Source: Caryophanales bacterium UBA1719
Lineage (GTDB): Bacteria > Bacillota_I > Bacilli_A > RFN20 > CAG-826
NCBI GenBank assembly: GCA_002317145.1
Contig: DCIT01000002.1
Coordinates: 1 to 5,178 of the forward strand
Direction of reading: 5' to 3'
Length of the DNA: 5,178 nucleotides
Positions 1 to 4,398 of the stretch are shown here, piece by piece (the first letter of the stretch is position 1; every line of letters starts with the position of its first letter). A program made the position numbers and the translations under genes. The notes beneath the pieces were generated by a model. The model was not told the origin of the DNA and did no database searches. It saw nothing but the letters and a program-made list of their open reading frames with translations.

Positions 1-87
1 TAAGAAATAATTTGGTAAGGATATATCATTTAGCTTATTACTACCTAAACGATTCCATTCTTCATATAGTTCATTTAATTTTTTCAT
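1..87 (-). CDS. N-terminal fragment of an unidentified protein (runs off the left edge)
   Basis: The minus strand carries an ATG at 87-85 with 29 open codons to the window edge. The peptide begins MKKLNELYEEWNRLG and continues SNKLNDISLPNYFL. A strong ribosome binding site, AAGGAG, sits at 101-96, eight bases before the ATG, and this is why I call a real start rather than a chance ORF. The visible part is hydrophilic and probably helical, with no signal peptide or membrane segment. Twenty-nine residues are too few to assign a family and I do not recognise one. The gene is transcribed away from the GH130 gene. Its leader (85-170) can fold so that the ribosome binding site and start codon are paired, which suggests translational control. 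Confidence is good that a gene starts here; its function is unknown. Confidence 0.6.
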   Translation of the reverse strand, partial: MKKLNELYEEWNRLGSNKLNDISLPNYFL

Positions 88-170
88 AAATTTTGCTCCT
101 TGCCTTAATTGACTAGCCTCATTGTAATACCTAGTTTTTAAATTTAATGGTTCGAGGGAGCAAAATTATG
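85..170 (-). promoter_or_regulatory. Long leader hairpin that would sequester the ribosome binding site and start codon
   Basis: On the minus strand, CATAATTTTGCTCC (170-157) is complementary to GGAGCAAAATTTATG (99-85), giving 14 pairs with one bulged base. The 3' strand of this stem contains most of the AAGGAG ribosome binding site and the ATG of the leftmost gene. Inside it, CC(A)TTAA can pair with TTAAGG (about 6 pairs), and ACTAG (135-131) pairs with CTAGT (116-112), closing a 14-base apical loop. The whole is one nested, interrupted hairpin of 86 bases. I infer an OFF conformation for translation. It matches no riboswitch class I can recognise from its conserved bases. The same repeat also places a GGGAG and an ATG-TAA on the plus strand, which I regard as a by-product. 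Confidence 0.45.
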
Positions 171-284
171 TAAAAAATCAATAATCCTTTTTCTTTTTAT
201 TATTTTTAATAGTATTTATTAATTTTTCTTAATAGAATAGGGAAATGCAAAAAGGGGATTTTATAAATAAAAATTTAAAAAAAT

Positions 285-348
285 ACTTGACAAGTTTTTT
301 GTTTTTATGAATTCGAAATGATACTAAATATATAGTATATATTATATT
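285..348 (+). promoter_or_regulatory. Candidate promoter region of the GH130 gene
   Basis: A consensus -35 hexamer TTGACA (287-292) lies inside a perfect 11-base palindrome, ACTTGACAAGT (285-295), flanked by an A-run and a T-run. No good -10 lies 16-18 bases downstream of it. Other possible elements are TTGTTT (299-304) with a 17-base spacer to TACTAA (322-327), preceded by an extended TG; TATAGT (331-336); and two overlapping TATATT boxes at 338-348. The region surely contains promoter-like DNA for the downstream plus-strand gene, but I cannot choose the pair. The rest of the gap (171-284) is AT-rich and shows no gene. Confidence 0.35.
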
Positions 349-365
349 GGGATGCCTCTATTTTT

Positions 366-1397
366 TTGAGTATAATTAATAGCGTGGAATATAAAGATTT
401 AGTTAAAAAATATAATCTTAAAGAATCTAAAGATATCCTTAGATATAAGTCTAATCCGATTTTATCAAGAAAAGATATTCCTTATAATGCGCATTTAATA
501 TTTAACGCAGGTGTTACTAAATTTAATAATAAATACATCATGATATTTCGTAATGATTATTATGTGAATAATGATAGTATTACAAAGTTTCATACTGATC
601 TTGGATTAGCGATATCTTCTGATGGAATTCACTTTAAAGTTAATAAGAAACCATTTATTAAATATGATGATATTAATAAAGGTGAAAATGTCAGAATTTA
701 TGATCCTAGATTAATAGTAATATCCAATGATTTATATATGTGCTTCGCTCTTGATACTCATCATGGTATAAGAGGAGGAATAATGAAGATAAATAAAGAC
801 TTAAAATCTTATAAGATTATTTCGTTATCTACTCCTGATAATCGAAATATGGTTTTATTCCCGGAAAAGATTAATGGGATGTATGTAAGATTAGAAAGAC
901 CAATGCCAATATATTCTAGAAGAAATAAAGAAATATTTGATACATGGATATCTTATTCTAAAGATCTTAAGTATTGGGGAGAATCTAAGCTTTTATTAGC
1001 GACTGAAGATGTTAAATATTGTAATTGTAAATTAGGTCCAGCATGTCCCCCACTTAAGACTAAGAAGGGATATATTGTGATATTCCATTCAGTTATTAAA
1101 GATGAAGAGTTAGGTAAGAACGGATATGAAGATAAGTGGCAAAAAGTATATGTATGTGGAGTAATGTTATTAGATTTAAAAGATCCTAGTAAGATATTAG
1201 GAATATCTAATAATCCATTGTTAATTCCTAAAGAAGAATATGAATTAAAAGATGGGTTTAGAAATAATGTTATATTCCCTTGTGGAGTGCTTATTAATAA
1301 AGATACTTGTTATATTTATTATGGCGCGAATGATACTTCCACTTGTCTAGCAAGTATAAAAGTAAATAAATTAATAGAATATTGTTTAAAGAAATAG
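366..1397 (+). CDS. GH130-family glycoside phosphorylase/hydrolase (beta-mannoside type)
   Basis: This is a 343-residue cytoplasmic enzyme with no signal peptide, the normal length for glycoside hydrolase family 130. Members use phosphate (or, in some, water) to split beta-mannosides such as mannosyl-glucose, mannosyl-GlcNAc or mannooligosaccharides. Family signatures occur in order along the five-bladed propeller: NPILSRKDIPY at about 30-40, FNAGVTKF with FRND (46-64), the DPRL motif with the likely catalytic acid Asp113, LFPEKING (164-171) with LERP (176-179), WISYSKDLKYWG (194-205), KLGPACPPLKTKKG (222-235) with FHS (240-242), the LLDLKDPSKILG stretch (268-279), and FPCG...YYGANDT near the C-terminus. 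Arg62 and His241 sit where phosphate-contacting residues are expected, which favours a phosphorylase; the substrate is not readable. Nine cysteines are present. The TTG start has no good ribosome binding site; GTG at 384 is an alternative. No mannan genes flank it. Confidence 0.9.
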   Translation: MSIINSVEYKDLVKKYNLKESKDILRYKSNPILSRKDIPYNAHLIFNAGVTKFNNKYIMIFRNDYYVNNDSITKFHTDLGLAISSDGIHFKVNKKPFIKYDDINKGENVRIYDPRLIVISNDLYMCFALDTHHGIRGGIMKINKDLKSYKIISLSTPDNRNMVLFPEKINGMYVRLERPMPIYSRRNKEIFDTWISYSKDLKYWGESKLLLATEDVKYCNCKLGPACPPLKTKKGYIVIFHSVIKDEELGKNGYEDKWQKVYVCGVMLLDLKDPSKILGISNNPLLIPKEEYELKDGFRNNVIFPCGVLINKDTCYIYYGANDTSTCLASIKVNKLIEYCLKK

Positions 1398-1404
1398 TTG
1401 TTGC

Positions 1405-1433
1405 TTTACACTGTGCGCATAGTGTGTTACATT
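1405..1433 (+). promoter_or_regulatory. Promoter and autorepressor-type operator of the antitoxin gene
   Basis: The -35 TTTACA (1405-1410) and the extended -10 TGT-TACATT (hexamer 1428-1433) are separated by 17 bases. The palindrome ACACTGTGCGCATAGTGT (1408-1425, one mismatched pair, TGCGCA core) overlaps the -35 and fills the spacer. The predicted transcript start is near 1440, so the leader would be only about 9 bases and begin at the GAGG ribosome binding site. RelB/DinJ-family antitoxins are ribbon-helix-helix dimers that bind such palindromes and repress their own promoter. The operator role is inferred from this position and from the gene it precedes. Confidence 0.75.
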
Positions 1434-1448
1434 ATTACTGAGGTAATT

Positions 1449-1712
1449 ATGGCCACTATTAATATTAGAGTAGATGAAGATTTAAAAAGAAAATCTGAAA
1501 AAATCTTTGATCAATTGGGGTTAGGTATGACAGCTGCCATGACTATCTATTTAAAAGCGGTTGTTAGATCTAATAGCATCCCTTTTTCTTTAGAAATACC
1601 TAACAAAGAAACTCTAAAAGCGTTTAAAGAAGTTAAGAATATTTCTTCTAAAAAAGTTAAAACTAAAAAATATTCTAATGTTAAAGAATTAAGAAAAGAT
1701 TTAAAAATATAA
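1449..1712 (+). CDS. RelB/DinJ-family antitoxin, without a neighbouring toxin gene
   Basis: This 87-residue protein begins MATINIRVDEDLKRK, the N-terminal strand and first helix of the ribbon-helix-helix DNA-binding fold of RelB/DinJ antitoxins (E. coli DinJ has 86 residues). The following GLGMTAAMTIYLKAVVR (24-40) and IPFSLEIPN (44-52) are family hallmarks. The lysine-rich tail ending YSNVKELRKDL is the toxin-binding segment and looks intact. The frame is open back to 1398, but I choose the ATG at 1449: GAGG lies five bases upstream, the product matches the family length, and an earlier start would read through the promoter. These antitoxins normally precede a YafQ/RelE-type ribonuclease toxin by a few bases. 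Here the stop is followed at once by a convergent gene, so no toxin is present. It may be an orphan, neutralise a distant toxin, or act as a regulator. Confidence 0.9.
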   Translation: MATINIRVDEDLKRKSEKIFDQLGLGMTAAMTIYLKAVVRSNSIPFSLEIPNKETLKAFKEVKNISSKKVKTKKYSNVKELRKDLKI

Positions 1713-2150
1713 TTATTTAGCGGATACTTTAAAAATAACTTTTTTAATTAAATTATTATCTACTTTTAATCCTGGATTATGTAATTCTCCTGGAAGGAAA
1801 ATCGCAAACATTCCTTTAGTGAGTTTTAATATTGTTTTATCTGTGGAAGTAGTAAGATACATATCCTTGTCATTAGTTTCTCCAATAATCGGAGTATCCT
1901 TAGAATAATGGATATATTCCTCTCCTTTAATTACTACTTGAATATCAATGTATTTGATATGCGATTCAAATTTATTTGTATCTTCTTTTCCAAGATATTC
2001 TTGAGAGTTATAAAAGACTTTGTCTGTTATATCTTTCTTTTCTACTTTTAAAGTAGATAAGTCAGTTTTATTAATAAAATTAATTACGTCTTTAAAATAA
2101 GGACTAACATTACTATATTTGTATAGGTTTTCTAATTTATCAAAGATCAT
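1713..2150 (-). CDS. YhcH/YjgK/YiaL-family protein (DUF386)
   Basis: This 145-residue protein matches the YhcH/YjgK/YiaL family in length and motifs: MIFDKLENL at the N-terminus, FESHIKYIDIQVVIKGEE (61-78), FAIFLPGELHNPG (115-127) and a closing KKVIFKV (136-142). The family has a cupin-like barrel fold. Members are linked to sugar catabolism, including sialic acid and rare-sugar operons, and the related EbgC and TabA proteins. Conserved His64, His124 and nearby acidic residues are likely metal or ligand contacts. The reaction of this copy cannot be read from sequence. ATG at 2150 is chosen over TTG at 2156 because MIFDKLENL is the usual beginning. No ribosome binding site precedes it. The gene follows the 500-residue surface protein on the same strand, and its TAA directly abuts the antitoxin's TAA. 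Confidence 0.88.
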   Translation of the reverse strand: MIFDKLENLYKYSNVSPYFKDVINFINKTDLSTLKVEKKDITDKVFYNSQEYLGKEDTNKFESHIKYIDIQVVIKGEEYIHYSKDTPIIGETNDKDMYLTTSTDKTILKLTKGMFAIFLPGELHNPGLKVDNNLIKKVIFKVSAK

Positions 2151-2158
2151 ACACAAAT

Positions 2159-2164
2159 ATTATA
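2159..2164 (-). promoter_or_regulatory. Candidate -10 box for a leaderless YhcH-family transcript
   Basis: A consensus TATAAT lies on the minus strand at 2164-2159, eight bases before the ATG at 2150, where a ribosome binding site would be expected but is absent. Transcription starting about seven bases downstream would yield an mRNA beginning at or next to the start codon. No convincing -35 is present at the usual distance (ATTAAA at 2187-2182 is poor). In such AT-rich DNA a TATAAT can occur by chance. Confidence 0.3.
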
Positions 2165-2182
2165 ATAAATCACACAAAACAT

Positions 2183-3685
2183 TTAATCTTTATAATTATC
2201 GGCTTTAGGAGTCGCAGGATAATTAATTTTAACAGTAGGTTCAACTTTTATTGAAATTTTATCACCAGCGTTATTGCCTATAACAGGATCAAAAGTTATT
2301 TTTGTATTTTCTGTATTAAATGTGTAATTAGTATAAATCGCTCCATTTACATAAACTTCAACAGAATTAGGATTTAAAGGCACTAATTGATCTCCTTCAT
2401 TTTGATAAGAAATGTAAAAATATTGTACAAAAGTGTCCCATTCAGATTCTTCTCCATCTTCAATTGTAATTGTAAAAATATATTTCTTTTTATCAACTCC
2501 ATTCACTAAGGTATTTACATAATAACCACACTCTTCATCCCAAGATAAATCAATTGACTTAATATATTCAGGGAAATCTTCAATTTTAGTAGTTCCGTAA
2601 TCACTAAATTTATAATCAGCATCAAAAGTTTTAACACCTTTAGAATAAATATCAGCATTAAAATCAGATATATGTTTATGATCAGCAAATTTAATTATTA
2701 ATACATCACCTCCGGCTAAAGTTCTCTCGTATTGACCGTTTTCAAATTTAAAATTTTTATATTCTCCAACACATTTTTTAAGATAGCGATCGATTGTAGA
2801 TAAATTAAATTCATCAAATTCGAAATATTGAGAGCCTTTTTTCTCCCATGTTCCACCAGAATAAGCATAGTAAATATTTCCGTCTTTTTTTGTAAATTTT
2901 TCTTGCTTATTTGAAATCGCTTTTTCTTCTGATCCATCCAATTTAAAGCTCATTTCTACTGAACCAAGAGTTGCAACAGTGATGTTCTCAATTGCTGTAA
3001 CATTTCTTGATTCATTAGTAACTAATAATTGTTTTATTGCATCATCCCACTCATCAGATGTTACTTGCCCATCAAATTCAGGTTCTTTATCTTCTACAAT
3101 AGGATTAACCTTAACAATTCCTTTATGATTTTTAAACGCTTCTTTTTTGATTGTTAATTCGACTGATTCATCAACATGTTTAACACCATATTCTATTATT
3201 TCTTCTAATTTATCATTGCCTATATACACGCTTTCAATAGCAGTTATTTTCTTTTTGCTTGCATCCTTAGGGGATACTTTATATATAGTGCCTTCAGAAG
3301 TTTTGCTTTCTACACTAATTTCTGCTTCTGCTTCCTTAACAGGATCAATAATTACATCTTCTCCTTTTTCTTGTTTTAACAAAACAGTAGGGACTACAAC
3401 TGCAGTAGCAACAACTCCCGCTCCTAATACACATACACCAGTTTGAATGCCAGCATTAAGATTTCTAAACCAAGTAAATCTAACAGGTTTAGGTATCTCA
3501 TAATAAGTATCTTTAATAAACCACCATCTACGGTTTCTTAATAGATATTCTTTATCACAATTGTTTTTCTTAGAAAAATCTTCTACTTCTTTCTTAGTAT
3601 ATTTAAGAAGTCTATAGTTTCTGTTCTTATACTTCTTGTTATATTGCTCAAGAGTATGATTAAAAATAATATTTTTCTTTTCCAT
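2183..3685 (-). CDS. Bitopic surface protein with cytoplasmic N-terminus and extracellular beta-rich region
   Basis: I cannot name this 500-residue protein. Residues 1-78 are strongly basic and lack a secretion signal at the start. One hydrophobic segment follows at about 79-103 (rich in G, V, A, T and L), then an acidic stretch. The positive-inside rule puts the N-terminus in the cytoplasm and about 395 residues outside, with the membrane segment as an uncleaved anchor. Residues about 205-370 alternate short strands with VTSDEWDDAI, YYAYSGGTW and DVLIIKFAD, a pattern reminiscent of LolA/LppX-like folds in Gram-positive surface proteins; this is a weak inference. The C-terminus (about 437-483) has VNGAIYTNYTF...ITF...AGDKISIKVE, an Ig-like strand pattern also seen in the neighbouring surface protein. 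AAGGAG lies nine bases before the ATG, and a good promoter precedes it. There is no LPXTG motif. Confidence 0.85.
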   Translation of the reverse strand: MEKKNIIFNHTLEQYNKKYKNRNYRLLKYTKKEVEDFSKKNNCDKEYLLRNRRWWFIKDTYYEIPKPVRFTWFRNLNAGIQTGVCVLGAGVVATAVVVPTVLLKQEKGEDVIIDPVKEAEAEISVESKTSEGTIYKVSPKDASKKKITAIESVYIGNDKLEEIIEYGVKHVDESVELTIKKEAFKNHKGIVKVNPIVEDKEPEFDGQVTSDEWDDAIKQLLVTNESRNVTAIENITVATLGSVEMSFKLDGSEEKAISNKQEKFTKKDGNIYYAYSGGTWEKKGSQYFEFDEFNLSTIDRYLKKCVGEYKNFKFENGQYERTLAGGDVLIIKFADHKHISDFNADIYSKGVKTFDADYKFSDYGTTKIEDFPEYIKSIDLSWDEECGYYVNTLVNGVDKKKYIFTITIEDGEESEWDTFVQYFYISYQNEGDQLVPLNPNSVEVYVNGAIYTNYTFNTENTKITFDPVIGNNAGDKISIKVEPTVKINYPATPKADNYKD

Positions 3686-3697
3686 ATATTATTTCTC

Positions 3698-3714
3698 CTT
3701 AGATATCATCTAAG
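3698..3714 (-). repeat. Perfect 7-bp inverted repeat at the promoter start, touching the ribosome binding site
   Basis: CTTAGAT-GAT-ATCTAAG forms two perfect 7-bp arms around a 3-base centre. It lies 3-4 bases downstream of the -10 box, over the predicted transcript start (about 3712-3710), and its last three bases (AAG) are the first three of the AAGGAG ribosome binding site of the 500-residue surface protein. It could be a repressor site at the transcription start. If transcription begins slightly upstream, it could be a 5' hairpin affecting ribosome access. Confidence 0.5.
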
Positions 3715-3717
3715 TTA

Positions 3718-3746
3718 ATTATATTTATAATGAAAAAAAAACTCAA
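3718..3746 (-). promoter_or_regulatory. Sigma-A-type promoter of the 500-residue surface protein
   Basis: On the minus strand, TTGAGT (3746-3741) and a consensus TATAAT (3723-3718) are separated by exactly 17 bases. The spacer includes a run of nine T. The predicted start at about 3711 gives a leader of about 25 bases containing AAGGAG at 3700-3695. This is the best promoter match in the window. It lies in the 73-base gap after the HAD gene and can drive the surface protein and, by read-through, the YhcH-family gene. Confidence 0.75.
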
Positions 3747-3758
3747 CGTAAACAGAGA

Positions 3759-4397
3759 TTAATTAAATAATTTATCTTTAATATCTAATAAATCTGATAT
3801 CTTTTTTAATTTAAATTTATAGTCAGTCATCTTACCAAATCCATAAGAAGCATAGATTATATCTATATTCGCTTTCTTACATTCTGAATAATCTAAATAT
3901 GTGTCTCCGACATATATAGCTTTATCAATATGATAATCATTTAATAATTTCTTAATATTATCAGCTTTAGTTAAATTAGTATCTCCACTTTGAAGATATC
4001 CTTTAAAGTATTTATCTAATTTAGATGTAGCAAAATACATTTCTACATATCCTTTTGAACCATTAGAGACAATATATAAATCATATTGTTTAGATAGTAT
4101 AGATAAAACCTCTTCTTCTTTATGATAAAGACTACATCCATTCTTCTTTATATACTCTAAAGTTTCTAGATAGAATGGTTTAAAGAATTTAATACATTCT
4201 TCTACACTCCAATTAGAGTCTCTATGCATTTTTTCTATGACCATTTCAGGAGTAGAACCCATAATCTCGCAGAAATCTTTATGGGTATAAATTATCTTAA
4301 CATTCTCTCTTTTACATTTAATATCATAGACAGTTTTAAAAGCATATGTTGCATCCCATAAAGTTCCATCTAGATCAAAGATTATTGCAGGTTTCAT
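3759..4397 (-). CDS. HAD-superfamily phosphatase (phosphoglycolate phosphatase-like)
   Basis: This 212-residue cytoplasmic hydrolase has all four haloacid dehalogenase motifs. Motif I is FDLDGTLWD, with nucleophile Asp8 and Asp10. Motif II is IVSNGS (Ser111). Motif III is Lys144 in TKADN. Motif IV is GDTYLDYSE, with Asp165 and Asp169 for Mg2+. The helical cap at about 16-85, between motifs I and II, is the C1 type found in phosphoglycolate phosphatase and beta-phosphoglucomutase-like enzymes, so a small phosphorylated metabolite is the likely substrate; which one cannot be told. ATG at 4397 is chosen over 4427 because it puts motif I at the usual distance from the N-terminus and avoids overlap. 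It begins one base after the upstream surface protein's stop, with only a weak TGGA seven bases before it, which suggests translational coupling. Its TAA is followed by a new promoter. Confidence 0.92.
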   Translation of the reverse strand: MKPAIIFDLDGTLWDATYAFKTVYDIKCKRENVKIIYTHKDFCEIMGSTPEMVIEKMHRDSNWSVEECIKFFKPFYLETLEYIKKNGCSLYHKEEEVLSILSKQYDLYIVSNGSKGYVEMYFATSKLDKYFKGYLQSGDTNLTKADNIKKLLNDYHIDKAIYVGDTYLDYSECKKANIDIIYASYGFGKMTDYKFKLKKISDLLDIKDKLFN

Positions 4398-4398
4398 A

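Noticed and set aside
91..165. tRNA-like element (75 bases, matching ends, GGTTCGA on the plus strand)
   Set aside because: The T-arm does not close (the base after the 7-base loop is G instead of C), there is no proper D-arm or 5-bp anticodon stem, and no CCA follows. A leader hairpin explains the pairing better.
277..305. Rho-independent terminator from the A-run, ACTTGACAAGT and T-run
   Set aside because: The stem has only about four pairs around a 3-base loop with little GC, and no plus-strand gene lies upstream to be terminated.
245..310. 21-codon plus-strand frame beginning MQKGDFINKN
   Set aside because: The GGG upstream is too close to the ATG, the frame runs through the TTGACA promoter-like element, and the peptide resembles nothing known.
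1408..1425. Palindrome as a terminator of the GH130 gene
   Set aside because: No T-run follows it, and it fits exactly within a promoter, so an operator is the better reading.
2716..2937. 73-residue minus-strand open frame, rich in lysine
   Set aside because: It lies wholly inside the 500-residue surface protein gene in another frame, has no ribosome binding site and resembles no family.
3147..3446. 99-residue plus-strand open frame, rich in Ser, Thr and Leu
   Set aside because: It is antisense to the surface protein gene. Its hydrophobic composition mirrors the opposite strand's codons, and no start signals precede it.
3733..3757. Terminator after the HAD gene (CTC...GAG followed by nine T)
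   Set aside because: Only three base pairs can form, and the T-run falls within the 17-base spacer of a good promoter, which explains it better.
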